Source: Rhodobacterales bacterium (GTDB lineage Bacteria > Pseudomonadota > Alphaproteobacteria > Rhodobacterales > Rhodobacteraceae). Taken from it: DNA of 64,000 nucleotides. The stretch spans positions 62,001-126,000 of the forward strand of contig PDOZ01000026.1 of assembly GCA_002747325.1 (NCBI GenBank). Reading direction: 5' to 3'. The notes beneath the pieces were generated by a model. That model saw nothing but the letters and a program-made list of their open reading frames with translations. It did no database searches and had not been told where the DNA came from. Position 1 is the first letter of the stretch; every line of letters starts with the position of its first letter. Shown here piece by piece: positions 1 to 8,520 of this stretch. The translations under genes and the position numbers were made by a program.

Positions 1-237
1 TATAAGGTCGAACTGCCCTACGCCCTGCCGCAGATCATGGCCGGGCTGAACCAGACCATCATGCTGTCACTGTCGATGGTGGTGATCGCGGCGCTGGTCG
101 GGGCGGACGGGCTTGGCGTGCCGGTGGTGCGCGCGCTCAATCAGGTCAACACGGCGCTCGGATTTGAGAGCGGTTTCGTCATCGTCGTGGTGGCGATTTT
201 GCTGGACCGGATGTTGCGGATGGAGCGGAAGAAATGA
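1..237 (+). CDS. Choline/glycine betaine ABC transporter permease, C-terminal part
   Basis: The window opens inside this gene; 78 codons in frame 1 are visible before the TGA at 235-237. The visible part looks like the end of a ProW/ChoW-type inner-membrane permease (BPD_transp_1). It has the run LSMVVIAALVGADGLG, typical of betaine/choline permeases, and a last membrane segment ending in LLDRMLR. Known role of the family: pore subunit importing choline or glycine betaine from a periplasmic binding protein. The stop overlaps the ATG of the ATPase gene (ATGA at 234-237), so the two are translationally coupled. The start lies outside the window, so total length is unknown. Confidence 0.85.
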   Translation, partial: YKVELPYALPQIMAGLNQTIMLSLSMVVIAALVGADGLGVPVVRALNQVNTALGFESGFVIVVVAILLDRMLRMERKK

Positions 238-1265
238 GCGTAGCGGTTAAGTTTGACAATGTTTCCATCGTGTTCGGCGATGCACCGGAGACCGCGCTGC
301 CGCTGATGGACGAAGGCAAGTCGCGCGAAGAGGTGAGCGAGGCGACGGGGCAGGTTCTGGGCGTGCATGATTGCTCCATCGAGGTCGGCGAGAGCGAAAT
401 TCTCGTGCTGATGGGCCTGTCGGGTTCCGGCAAATCGACCCTGCTGCGGGCGGTCAACGGGCTGAACCCGGTGACGCGCGGCGAGGTTCTGGTTTCCGAT
501 GGCGATGCGCTGGTTTCCGTATCCGGCGCCAGCCGCGCCGAGTTGCGCCGCATCCGCCTCAACCGCGTCGCCATGGTGTTTCAGCAGTTTGGCCTGCTGC
601 CGTGGCGCAGCGTGGCGGATAATGTCGGGCTGGGGCTGGAACTGGCCGGGCTGGGCAAGCATGAACGCGCGGCCAAGGTGACGCAGCAGCTGGAACTGGT
701 CGGGCTGGACGGCTGGGAGGATTACAAGGTCAGCGAATTGTCCGGCGGCATGCAACAGCGCGTCGGCCTCGCCCGCGCTTTCGCCACCGATGCACCGATC
801 CTCCTGATGGACGAACCGTTTTCCGCCCTCGACCCGCTGATCCGCGCCCGCTTGCAGGATGAGTTGATCGAGCTACAGGGACGACTGAAAAAGACCATCA
901 TTTTCGTCAGTCACGACCTCGACGAAGCGTTCAAACTGGGCGACCGCATCGCGATCATGGAGGGCGGGCGCGTTGTGCAGATCGGCACCCCGCGCGACAT
1001 TTTCGCCGCCCCCGCGAATGAATATGTTGCCGATTTCGTGGCCCATATGAACCCGCTGGGCGTGCTGCGCGCCGAGGATGTGATGGCCCCCATAGAAGGC
1101 AACGAAGGCGACGCCCGGCAAATCGCCGCAGACGCGTCGGTGCAAGAAGCCATGCAGGCGCTGACCGCCGGAGAAAAGCTTCTGCGCGTGATGCAGGACG
1201 GGGCAGAGGTCGGGCGGATCACGCGGGAAGATGTGTTGGCGAAACTCTTGGACCCGCGGGAATAA
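234..1265 (+). CDS. choV: Choline/glycine betaine ABC transporter ATP-binding protein
   Basis: A 343-residue ABC ATPase of the ProV/ChoV class that powers import through the permease just upstream. Visible motifs: Walker A GLSGSGKST at residues 61-69, Q-loop at 117-118, signature LSGGMQQR at 169-176, Walker B LLMDEP at 190-195 and H-loop His227. Residues 1-50 include the substrate-family N-terminal extension that precedes the nucleotide fold in ProV proteins. The last 65 residues (from about 279) form a short regulatory tail with one CBS-like stretch, shorter than the two CBS domains of ProV. Overlap with the permease stop indicates one operon. Choline rather than betaine specificity is inferred from the ChoV-like length and tail. 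Confidence 0.85.
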   Translation: MSVAVKFDNVSIVFGDAPETALPLMDEGKSREEVSEATGQVLGVHDCSIEVGESEILVLMGLSGSGKSTLLRAVNGLNPVTRGEVLVSDGDALVSVSGASRAELRRIRLNRVAMVFQQFGLLPWRSVADNVGLGLELAGLGKHERAAKVTQQLELVGLDGWEDYKVSELSGGMQQRVGLARAFATDAPILLMDEPFSALDPLIRARLQDELIELQGRLKKTIIFVSHDLDEAFKLGDRIAIMEGGRVVQIGTPRDIFAAPANEYVADFVAHMNPLGVLRAEDVMAPIEGNEGDARQIAADASVQEAMQALTAGEKLLRVMQDGAEVGRITREDVLAKLLDPRE

Positions 1266-1270
1266 CACCA

Positions 1271-1299
1271 AAAAAGCCGGGGCAAATCCCCGGCCTTTT
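1271..1299. terminator. Bidirectional intrinsic terminator
   Basis: A seven-pair GC stem (GCCGGGG, loop CAAAT, CCCCGGC) is flanked by a run of A on the left and CTTTT on the right. It sits between the convergent choV and yebC genes and can serve both. Confidence 0.85.
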
Positions 1300-1316
1300 C
1301 CTGTCTTTTCAGCAGC

Positions 1317-2057
1317 TTAAAGCTGCGCCAGAACCTCGTCGCTGGCCTCGAAATTGGTCGTCACACGCTGCACATCATCATCGTCTTCCAGCGCATCCAC
1401 CAGCTTCATCAGCTTCTGCATGTCTTCCAGCCCCAGCTCCGTCGTCGTGGTCGGCTTCCAGATCAGCTTGGTGCTTTCGCTCTCCCCCAGCGCCGCTTCC
1501 AGCGCGGTAGACACATCGTTGAGATCGGTATCGGCGCAGTAGATGATATGCCCGTCCTCGGAGCTTTCGACATCCTCCGCCCCGGCCTCGATCGCCGCTT
1601 CGAAAATCGCGTCGTCGTCGCCCGCGCTCGCCGGGTAAACCACCTCACCCTTACGCTCGAACATGAAGGAAACCGAGCCGGTCTCGCCGAGATTGCCGCC
1701 GTTCTTGGTGAAGGTCGAGCGCACGGTCGACGCGGTGCGGTTGCGGTTGTCGGTCATCGCCTCGACAATCACCGCCACACCGTTCGGCCCATAGCCCTCA
1801 TAGCGGATCTCGTCGTAATTCTCCGCATCCCCGCCCTGCGATTTCTTGATCGCGCGTTCGATCACGTCCTTGGGCACCGATTGCGAGCGCGCTTCCTTGA
1901 CTGCGAGCCGCAGCCGCGGGTTTTTCTCCGGGTCCGGGTCGCCCATCTTCGCCGCGACGGTGATTTCCTTGGCGAGTTTGGAAAACAGCTTCGAGCGCGC
2001 CGCATCCTGACGGCCCTTGCGGTGCTGAATATTCGCCCATTTTGAATGGCCTGCCAT
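1317..2057 (-). CDS. yebC: YebC/PmpR family regulatory/translation factor
   Basis: A 246-residue protein of normal length for the YebC/TACO1 family. It opens with the diagnostic [18 protein letters not shown], followed by [11 protein letters not shown] and a PNGVAV core block. Family members were first described as DNA-binding regulators (PmpR); others help the ribosome through difficult proline-rich stretches. Which role applies here cannot be read from sequence. The acidic C-terminal part is typical of the family. It stands alone, convergent with choV and about 50 bases downstream of the Lrp-type gene on the same strand, so the two could be co-transcribed. Confidence 0.93.
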   Translation of the reverse strand: MAGHSKWANIQHRKGRQDAARSKLFSKLAKEITVAAKMGDPDPEKNPRLRLAVKEARSQSVPKDVIERAIKKSQGGDAENYDEIRYEGYGPNGVAVIVEAMTDNRNRTASTVRSTFTKNGGNLGETGSVSFMFERKGEVVYPASAGDDDAIFEAAIEAGAEDVESSEDGHIIYCADTDLNDVSTALEAALGESESTKLIWKPTTTTELGLEDMQKLMKLVDALEDDDDVQRVTTNFEASDEVLAQL

Positions 2058-2108
2058 GATGCCCTCCGTTAATTACCCCGCCTCTATAAAGGCTAGGCCC
2101 GCCCGGCT

Positions 2109-2561
2109 TCAAGTGCGCAAGTCTTTCGGCGTGTCCATCACCACATGCGTCATCAACTTGCGCACCCCCGGCGCGGTGCCGAGCCGTTCGGTGTGAAACT
2201 CCTTGTAGGCGGGCAAATTGGCGGTCTCGACCCGCAGGAGATATTCGCTGATCCCGGTAACATTGTGACACTCGCGCACCTCGGGAAATGTTTCCACCGT
2301 CTTTTCAAAGGCTTCCTGCGCCGCTTTCGAATGCTCCTCCAGCCCGACCGTCACATAGGCCACGAAACCGCGTCCCATCGCCTCCGGGTTCAAAACCGCG
2401 CGGTAGCCCTGAATCACCCCGGCCTTCTCCATTTCCTGCACCCGGCGCAGACAGGCAGAGGCCGACAGGCCGACCTTTTCCGCCAGTTGCGTGTTCGGAA
2501 TACGCCCGTCCCGCTCCAGTTCATGCAAGATTTGTTGGTAAATCCGGTCCATTTTCAGCAT
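2109..2561 (-). CDS. Lrp/AsnC family transcriptional regulator
   Basis: A 150-residue Lrp/AsnC regulator. Residues 1-60 carry the winged helix-turn-helix (IPNTQLAEKVGLSASACLRRV) and the C-terminal part is the ligand-sensing RAM/AsnC_trans_reg domain (HNVTGISEYLLRVE). Such proteins bind DNA as dimers or octamers and respond to amino acids. It is divergent from the SLC13 permease at 2692, with a 130-base gap carrying an inverted repeat, so self-regulation and control of that permease are reasonable inferences. A second ATG three codons in (2552) is an alternative start. The effector amino acid is unknown. Confidence 0.9.
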   Translation of the reverse strand: MLKMDRIYQQILHELERDGRIPNTQLAEKVGLSASACLRRVQEMEKAGVIQGYRAVLNPEAMGRGFVAYVTVGLEEHSKAAQEAFEKTVETFPEVRECHNVTGISEYLLRVETANLPAYKEFHTERLGTAPGVRKLMTHVVMDTPKDLRT

Positions 2562-2573
2562 TTTTTGCGCCTG

Positions 2574-2602
2574 TTAGCCATTTGTTAGGATTTTGCGGCT
2601 AA
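2574..2602. promoter_or_regulatory. Inverted repeat in the Lrp/permease divergent region
   Basis: TTAGCC at 2574-2579 and GGCTAA at 2597-2602 form a six-base inverted repeat with a 17-base spacer. TGTTAG also occurs twice (2572 and 2584). The spot is just upstream of the Lrp-type gene start, where autoregulatory sites usually lie. Function is inferred from position only. Confidence 0.3.
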
Positions 2603-2691
2603 AACTGGCAGCGTTCAAGAGCGATTCAGGAGGAAAAATGCACCCATCTGAGTGATAGACGCCCGCCCAATCTGCGGCTATCACTCCAACC

Positions 2692-4470
2692 ATGACCTAT
2701 GATCAAATTGTGCTGTTTTCGCTGTTCGGAGCCGTCTTTGCCTTCCTGCTTTGGGGCAAGTTCCGCTATGACCTCGTGGCTTTCACCGCCCTGTTGCTCG
2801 GGGTCGTGCTGGGCGTGGTCCCAACCAAGGACGCCTTCGCCGGGTTCGGCCATTCCGCGACGCTGATCGTCGCGCTGGTGCTGATTGTGTCCGCCGGGCT
2901 GGTGCGTTCCGGTGCGGTGTTTCTGATCACCCGCAATCTGGTCGATCCCGCACGTCCCATCGGGTCGCATATCACGTTGATGGGCGCCATCGGCGGGGTT
3001 TTGTCGGCCTTCATGAACAACGTCGCGGCGCTGGCGCTGTTGATGCCGGTCGACATTCAGACCGCGCGTAAAGCGGGACGGGTCGCGGGGCTGACCCTGA
3101 TGCCGCTGTCTTTCGCCACCATCCTCGGCGGCATGGCAACCCTGATCGGCACCCCGCCGAACATCATCATTTCCTCGATTCGCGAGGACAGCTTAGGCGA
3201 ACCCTTCGCCATGTTTGATTTCGCCCCGGTCGGCGCGTTGACCGGGCTCATCGGTCTGGGCTTCGTGGCGCTGATTGGCTGGCGCCTGATCCCGCGCCCG
3301 GAAAACGCCGATACGAGCGATGCAATGGGCGAATATGGCCATTATGTTTCCGAGCTGGTGGTGAAAGAAGGCTCGAAACATATCGGCAAGCGGGTCGAAG
3401 ACCTCTACCGCGAGGCGGAAAAGGCGGATGTGAATATCCTTGGCCTCGTGCGCGGCGGCAAGCGGCGCTACGGCACCTCGCGCACCCAGACCCTCGCCGC
3501 GGGCGATGCGCTGGTGATCGAGGCAACGCCCGAAGCGCTGGATGAATTTCGCGCCGCGCTGTCGCTGGCCTTCGCGGATGGAAAGCGCGAAGAGCGACTG
3601 AAAGCGGAGGGCGCGGGCCTGTCCAAGATCGAGATCGTGGTGACGGAGGACAGCCGCATCAACGGCAAGACCGCCGAGGCCATCGGCCTGAACTGGCGGC
3701 GGCAAGCGGTGCTGCTGGGCATTTCGCGCGGCGGGCGCAGTTTCCGCTCGCAGGTGCGCAAAACCAAGGCCAAAGCGGGCGACATCCTGCTGCTTCTGGT
3801 GCCGGCCGGACGTGAAGCCGCCGTGACCGAATGGCTGGGCTGCCTGCCGCTGGCGGAACGCGGATTGGCGGTGACGCAGAGCGAAAAGGTCTGGCTCGCC
3901 ATCGGCATGTTCGGCGCGGCGGTGGCGGCGGCCTCCTTTGGGCTGGTCTACCTGCCGGTGGCGCTGGGGCTGGTTGTGGTCGGCATGGTGTTAACCAAGA
4001 TTCTGCCGCTGGCGGAGATTTACGATCACGTCGAATGGCCGGTCGTGGTGCTGCTCGGCTCCATGATCCCGCTGGGCGCAGCGCTCGACAGTTCCGGCGG
4101 CACCAAGCTGATCGCCGGATCGCTAACCGGGCTGACCGAGGGCTGGCCCGCCTGGGCCGTGTTAACCATATTGATGGTCGTCACCATGACCCTCTCCGAC
4201 GTGCTGAACAACACCGCCACCGCCATCGTCGCCGCCCCGATCGGCATCGAAATGGCGCAAAACCTCGGCAAGAACCCGGACCCGTTCCTGATGGCCGTCG
4301 CCATCGCCGCCTCCTGCGCCTTCCTGACCCCCATCGGGCACAAGAACAACACCCTGATCCTCGGACCGGGGGGCTACAAATTCGGCGATTACTGGCGCAT
4401 GGGCCTACCGCTGGAAATCCTCGTCGTCGCCGTGTCGATCCCCCTCATCCTGCTGTTCTGGCCCCTATGA
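2692..4470 (+). CDS. SLC13-type (DASS/CitT) permease with two RCK_C domains
   Basis: A 592-residue inner-membrane transporter. Two blocks of membrane segments (about residues 1-205 and 400-592) flank two soluble TrkA-C/RCK_C domains (about 215-300 and 305-385). Each membrane half has the re-entrant asparagine motif of the ion-transporter superfamily: NNVAALALLMP near residue 110 and NNTATAIVAAP near 510. Substrates of the family are sodium-coupled dicarboxylates, sulfate or other anions; the actual substrate cannot be named. RCK_C domains usually bind small regulatory ligands. The stop overlaps the next ATG (ATGA at 4467-4470). A second permease of the same architecture lies at 5829-7619 on the other strand. 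Confidence 0.85.
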   Translation: MTYDQIVLFSLFGAVFAFLLWGKFRYDLVAFTALLLGVVLGVVPTKDAFAGFGHSATLIVALVLIVSAGLVRSGAVFLITRNLVDPARPIGSHITLMGAIGGVLSAFMNNVAALALLMPVDIQTARKAGRVAGLTLMPLSFATILGGMATLIGTPPNIIISSIREDSLGEPFAMFDFAPVGALTGLIGLGFVALIGWRLIPRPENADTSDAMGEYGHYVSELVVKEGSKHIGKRVEDLYREAEKADVNILGLVRGGKRRYGTSRTQTLAAGDALVIEATPEALDEFRAALSLAFADGKREERLKAEGAGLSKIEIVVTEDSRINGKTAEAIGLNWRRQAVLLGISRGGRSFRSQVRKTKAKAGDILLLLVPAGREAAVTEWLGCLPLAERGLAVTQSEKVWLAIGMFGAAVAAASFGLVYLPVALGLVVVGMVLTKILPLAEIYDHVEWPVVVLLGSMIPLGAALDSSGGTKLIAGSLTGLTEGWPAWAVLTILMVVTMTLSDVLNNTATAIVAAPIGIEMAQNLGKNPDPFLMAVAIAASCAFLTPIGHKNNTLILGPGGYKFGDYWRMGLPLEILVVAVSIPLILLFWPL

Positions 4471-5219
4471 TCCGCCAGCTCATTCTGGAGCAAATCGCAA
4501 CGCGGCCGGGCAGTCCGCTGCACATGCATTACCGCCGCGGCACCAGCCACCGTCTTGTGGTCGCGCTGAGCGGGGTGGGCACCAATCCGCACGAACCACC
4601 ACCCCTTGAATTTGTGCAAACCGCCATCACCAGCGCCAACAACCACACATTATATGTCAGCGATGCAAGCCGCAGCTGGCTCAACGCACCGGGCATGGAC
4701 CGCGAGATCATAGAGGCCGTGAACCGCATCACCCATAAAGCCGGGCTTTCCGACGTCGTGCTGCTGGGCGATTCGATGGGCGCGAGCATGGCGCTGTTCC
4801 TCGCCGAACACATCCCCGCCCGCTCCGTCATCGCCCTGACACCGCAATATTCCGCCGACCCAAAGGTGGTGCCCGAAGAAAAGCGCTGGATGCGATTTCG
4901 CAAGAAAATCAAACACTTCTCATACCGCGAAGTCAAAATCCAGAACCGCCCGGATCAGTTTACCCTGATCTTGCATGGCGGCACGGAAGACGAACTGGTC
5001 CACGCCCTGCGCTTCCCGAATGTCCACGGCGTGCGCCACTTTATCCTGCCCGAAGAGGGCCATACCCTCAGCAAAAGCCTGAAGCGAAAGGGCATTTTAC
5101 AGCCCGTCATTCAACTCGCCATCGAGGTGCGCCCCTTCCGGCTGCGAAAGCTGCTGGAGGCTCACGGCGCCGTGCCCAAACGCAGTTTTGAGGCTGCACG
5201 CCAGAGCAGAAATCGCTAA
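4467..5219 (+). CDS. Alpha/beta-hydrolase family protein
   Basis: A 250-residue cytoplasmic protein without a signal peptide, translationally coupled to the upstream permease. It has the nucleophile elbow GDSMGAS with Ser103, a candidate acid at Asp175 and the late histidine in EEGHT (His199), in hydrolase-fold order. The frame extends much further upstream, but that part only shadows the permease; ATG 4467 is chosen for the ATGA overlap. The last four residues (SRNR) and the stop codon are encoded by the first bases of the 113-bp repeat at 5203, suggesting the insertion trimmed or replaced the original C-terminus. The substrate is not recognisable. Confidence 0.7.
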   Translation: MIRQLILEQIATRPGSPLHMHYRRGTSHRLVVALSGVGTNPHEPPPLEFVQTAITSANNHTLYVSDASRSWLNAPGMDREIIEAVNRITHKAGLSDVVLLGDSMGASMALFLAEHIPARSVIALTPQYSADPKVVPEEKRWMRFRKKIKHFSYREVKIQNRPDQFTLILHGGTEDELVHALRFPNVHGVRHFILPEEGHTLSKSLKRKGILQPVIQLAIEVRPFRLRKLLEAHGAVPKRSFEAARQSRNR

Positions 5220-5315
5220 ATCAGGATCAAAATTCTCTGCCTCTCCATCAGCATCCTGCTGATCTCGAACGCGAATTTTGATGCAGGGTAGTGCAGATTA
5301 AAGCGATTTCGCTCT
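5203..5315. repeat. 113-bp palindromic dispersed repeat, copy 1
   Basis: The first of three intact copies (others at 40863 and 45895), all 113 bases and in the same orientation. The outer arms AGAGC(A)GAAATCGCT and AGCGATTTCGCTCT pair. An inner stem ATCAAAATTC/GAATTTTGAT and an apical hairpin ATCAGCA-TCC-TGCTGAT nest within. The copy fills the gap between two convergent genes and provides the stop of both: TAA at 5217-5219 for the hydrolase, and TAG read on the minus strand at 5314-5316. Confidence 0.9.
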
Positions 5316-5832
5316 AACCCGCCGCCCCGGAAAACGGATCGGGCACCGGATGCGCGGCGAGCCAGCGTTCGGCTTCTGCGACCAGCATTTCGCGGCGATT
5401 GGCCCGCGTCAACCCGGCAACATGCGCCTGCTCTCCCGCCGCTTCGACCTCGCGAATCGCATGTTTGAGCTGGTAAAAAATGTGCAAATCCGGAGTTTCG
5501 TGGTCGAACCACAGGCGCGACACCAGTTTCAGCGAGGCAAAATCCTCCCCGCCGGAAGCAACAATATCGCTCAAATGCCCGTGCGCCAGCCAGCGCGTCG
5601 CCTCCGCCTGATCCGCCGGGGTCAACAGGCCCAGTTCGCGCGTGGTCTGATCCACCAGCGCGTTGATTTCCGACCAGTGATAGGGCGCGGAAAGGGCCGT
5701 CAGAGCGAAGGCGCCGTCCGGGTAATGCTCCGCGTCGATCAAGGCCCAGCCCCAGGCCACCGCCTCCTTCGCGCATTCCAGCGTCAGCGCGCGCAGGGCC
5801 AGTAAGTCTCTGGTTTGGCAGGTTAAATTCAC
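5314..5832 (-). CDS. Conserved-looking protein of unknown function
   Basis: A 172-residue protein I do not recognise. It is soluble and helix-rich, with one His and several Trp/Tyr residues in an otherwise Ala/Leu/Glu-rich chain, and no signal peptide. Its ATG overlaps the stop of the SLC13 permease at 5829-7619, so it is translationally coupled as the last gene of that minus-strand unit. The TAG stop uses the terminal bases of repeat copy 1, so the native C-terminus may have been slightly altered. Codon use matches neighbouring core genes, which supports it being real. Confidence 0.65.
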   Translation of the reverse strand: MNLTCQTRDLLALRALTLECAKEAVAWGWALIDAEHYPDGAFALTALSAPYHWSEINALVDQTTRELGLLTPADQAEATRWLAHGHLSDIVASGGEDFASLKLVSRLWFDHETPDLHIFYQLKHAIREVEAAGEQAHVAGLTRANRREMLVAEAERWLAAHPVPDPFSGAAG

Positions 5833-7619
5833 GGGTAGAGCGGCCAGAAGAACGGGATCATGGCGGAAGCGAGCAGTCCCATCGTCAGGTTGAGCGGGAT
5901 GCCCACACGCATGAAATCGGTGAATTTATAGCCGCCGGGACCATAGACCAGCATGTTGGTCTGATAGCCGATCGGCGTGGCGAAAGAGGCGGAAGCAGCG
6001 ACCATGACCGCGACCACGAGCGGGCGCGCGTCGATCCCAATCGCGGCAGCGATGCCGATGGCGATGGGGGTCACAACGACCGCCACCGCGTTGTTGGACA
6101 CCAACTCCGTCAGCACCGAGGTTAACAGGTAAATCGCCCAGACGATGAGGAAGGGCGGCAGGGTGCCGAGATACGGCGCGATGGCCTCCGCGATCAGTTT
6201 GACCGCACCGGAGGCTTCCAGCGCTGCACCGATGCCCAACATGGCAAAAATCAACGCCAATAAGCGCCCCTCGATGAAGGAAAACGCCTCATCCGCGTCG
6301 ATGGCGCCGGAGACCAGAACCACCGCCACCGCAATGATGGACAGGGCGAAAATCGGCGCCAGCCCCAGCCCGGCCAGCACCACCAACCCGACCAGCGCGC
6401 CAATCGCCACCGGCGCGTGACCGCGACGGAAAGCGCGCGCCGAGGGGTGCGCCACGTCGAGCAGGTTCATATCAACGGCGAGGCGCTGAATATCCTCCGG
6501 CGCGCCTTCGAGCAGCAAGGTGTCGCCCACGCGCACCGTCAAATTCTCCAATTGCTGGCCCAAATTCTGGTTCTTACGATGCACCGCCAGCGTATAAACC
6601 CCGTAGCGCCGCCGCAGCCGCATCTTGCCCAATTGCCGCCCAACCATGCCACAGCCCGGCGTGATCAGCACCTCAACCGTCGTGGTCTCAACCGCCGAAA
6701 CCTGATCGACCCGCTTCAGGCTCTTGTTGCGTTGCAGCGACAACAACTCGGTCATCGCCGTGCGCAGCACCACCCGGTCGCCGACCTGCAACGTGACCTC
6801 TTGCAGATTGCGGCGCAGCGATTTGTCGCCGCGCACCACGTCCACGAGCCGCACCCCCTCGCGTTTGAACAACTGCACCCCCAAAACCTCGCGGCCAATC
6901 AGGTTGCTATCCGGCGGAATAACCGCCTCGGTGAAGAACTTTTTCTTCGACTTGTCCGTCAGCAGCGCCGCCATCGAGGCGCGTTCCGGCAGGAGTTTGC
7001 GGCCAAAGATAAACAGGTAAGCCATACCCCAAAGCACGAGGATAATGCCCAGCGGCGTCACCTCGAAAATGGTGAACCCCTTGAGCCCATTGGCGCGCGC
7101 AACCCCGTCCACCAGAAGGTTGGTCGAGGTGCCGATCAGGGTCATGGTGCCGCCAAGGATCGCGGCATAAGACAAGGGAATCAAGAGCTTGGAAGGCACG
7201 GTGCCCAAGCGGACGGCGAGTTGGGTAAAGACCGGAATCATCACCACCACCACCGGCGTATTGGACACGAAAGCGGAAGCGAGGATGACAAACGCCATCA
7301 ACACGCCCAGTGCCAGCGCCGGTCGGGTCGCGGCTTTGGCGTCGGCCATGGCGGTGAACCAGTCGAGCGCGCCGGTGCGCACCATCGCCCCCATCAGGAT
7401 GAACATCGCCGCGATGGTCCAGGGCGCGGGGTTCGACAGCACCGAAAGCGCGTCTTCGTAGGGCAAAACCCCGGTGATCAGCATGACCGAAACCCCGGCG
7501 ATGGCCACCACCTCCGTCGGCAGGTTCTCGCGCAAAAAGGCCACGAACATCAGCGCAACAACGCTCAGGGCGATGATGGCCTGCACGGTCTGGGACAACT
7601 CAAAAATCTGCATGGGCAC
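5829..7619 (-). CDS. SLC13-type permease with two RCK_C domains
   Basis: A 596-residue inner-membrane transporter with the same plan as the protein at 2692-4470: N-terminal membrane block (about 1-205), two TrkA-C/RCK_C domains (about 215-385) and C-terminal membrane block. Asparagine motifs SNTPVVVVMIP and SNNAVAVVVTP mark the two re-entrant loops, followed by ATPIGYQTN near the end. The sequences differ clearly from the other permease, so this is not a recent duplication. Known substrates of the family are carboxylates, sulfate and related anions; none can be assigned. It is coupled to the unknown 172-residue protein by a four-base overlap. Confidence 0.85.
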   Translation of the reverse strand: MPMQIFELSQTVQAIIALSVVALMFVAFLRENLPTEVVAIAGVSVMLITGVLPYEDALSVLSNPAPWTIAAMFILMGAMVRTGALDWFTAMADAKAATRPALALGVLMAFVILASAFVSNTPVVVVMIPVFTQLAVRLGTVPSKLLIPLSYAAILGGTMTLIGTSTNLLVDGVARANGLKGFTIFEVTPLGIILVLWGMAYLFIFGRKLLPERASMAALLTDKSKKKFFTEAVIPPDSNLIGREVLGVQLFKREGVRLVDVVRGDKSLRRNLQEVTLQVGDRVVLRTAMTELLSLQRNKSLKRVDQVSAVETTTVEVLITPGCGMVGRQLGKMRLRRRYGVYTLAVHRKNQNLGQQLENLTVRVGDTLLLEGAPEDIQRLAVDMNLLDVAHPSARAFRRGHAPVAIGALVGLVVLAGLGLAPIFALSIIAVAVVLVSGAIDADEAFSFIEGRLLALIFAMLGIGAALEASGAVKLIAEAIAPYLGTLPPFLIVWAIYLLTSVLTELVSNNAVAVVVTPIAIGIAAAIGIDARPLVVAVMVAASASFATPIGYQTNMLVYGPGGYKFTDFMRVGIPLNLTMGLLASAMIPFFWPLYP

Positions 7620-7675
7620 CCCCTGTTTGGAGGTATCTTCGCCGCAAGGCGCGCCGGTTTCAAGCCATAACCGCG

Positions 7676-8497
7676 TTACGCCGCGCCATGTCCAGTCGCC
7701 GCCAGCCGCCCGCCAAAGCGGAACGCCTCGGCGCGGGTGGCGTGGCCGGTGCGGTCGTCGGTCTCAACGTAAAAGCCGCAGAGCGTCGCCTCGCCATTGG
7801 CCGGCGTGAAGCGCGATTTCGACATGCCGGTGACGAACCGGCGCAGCGGTTCGGCCTTTTCCATGCCAATCACCGAATTGTAATCGCCGCACATCCCCGC
7901 ATCGGTCAGATAGGCCGTGCCGCCGGGCAAGATCTGCGCGTCGCCCGTCGGCACATGGGTATGCGTGCCAACCACGACCGAAGCGCGCCCGTCGAGAAAA
8001 TGCCCCATCGCCATTTTCTCCGAGGTCGCTTCGGCGTGGAAATCGACCAAAATCGCCTGCGCCACGCCGCCGAGCGGGTAGTTTTTCAGCGCGGTTTCGA
8101 TGGTGTGGAACGGGTCGTCAAAGGCGCGTTTCATGAACACATTGCCTAAAACCTGCGCCACGACGATCTTGCGCCCGCGCGCATCCGAGAACACCCGAAC
8201 CCCCTGCCCCGGCGCGCCGCGGCCGAAATTCAGCGGGCGAATGATGCGCGGTTCTTGCCCAACATGGCCGAACATATCCTTCTGGTCGAAGGCGTGATCG
8301 CCCAGCGTCACCACATCCGCCCCCGCCTCAAACAACAGCGCCGCATGAGCCGCCGTCGGGCCGCGCCCGCTGGTGGCGTTTTCGCCGTTAACCACGACAA
8401 AATCGAGCTTCATCGCGGCGCGCAGACCGGGCAGGTGTTCCGTCACCGCCCGACGCCCGGCGCGCCCCATCACATCTCCGAGAAACAATATTTTCAT
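7676..8497 (-). CDS. YmdB-family metallophosphoesterase (TIGR00282)
   Basis: A 273-residue protein matching the TIGR00282/YmdB family in length and motifs: GDVMGRAGR with metal ligand Asp8, NGEN at 37-40, LGDHAFD, DFHAEAT and GTHTHVPT, giving the two-metal phosphoesterase site. Bacillus YmdB acts on 2',3'-cyclic nucleotides and affects biofilm and motility decisions; the role in alphaproteobacteria is not established. It follows the 5-formyl-THF cyclo-ligase gene closely (23 bases), in a minus-strand run with mgtE. Confidence 0.88.
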   Translation of the reverse strand: MKILFLGDVMGRAGRRAVTEHLPGLRAAMKLDFVVVNGENATSGRGPTAAHAALLFEAGADVVTLGDHAFDQKDMFGHVGQEPRIIRPLNFGRGAPGQGVRVFSDARGRKIVVAQVLGNVFMKRAFDDPFHTIETALKNYPLGGVAQAILVDFHAEATSEKMAMGHFLDGRASVVVGTHTHVPTGDAQILPGGTAYLTDAGMCGDYNSVIGMEKAEPLRRFVTGMSKSRFTPANGEATLCGFYVETDDRTGHATRAEAFRFGGRLAATGHGAA

Positions 8498-8520
8498 GGT
8501 GATGGCCTAATCCGCGCGGC

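Noticed and set aside
3831..4466. An upstream extension of the alpha/beta hydrolase frame
   Set aside because: It overlaps the SLC13 permease in another frame and translates to Arg/Gly/His-rich shadow sequence. The ATGA overlap at 4467 is the natural start.
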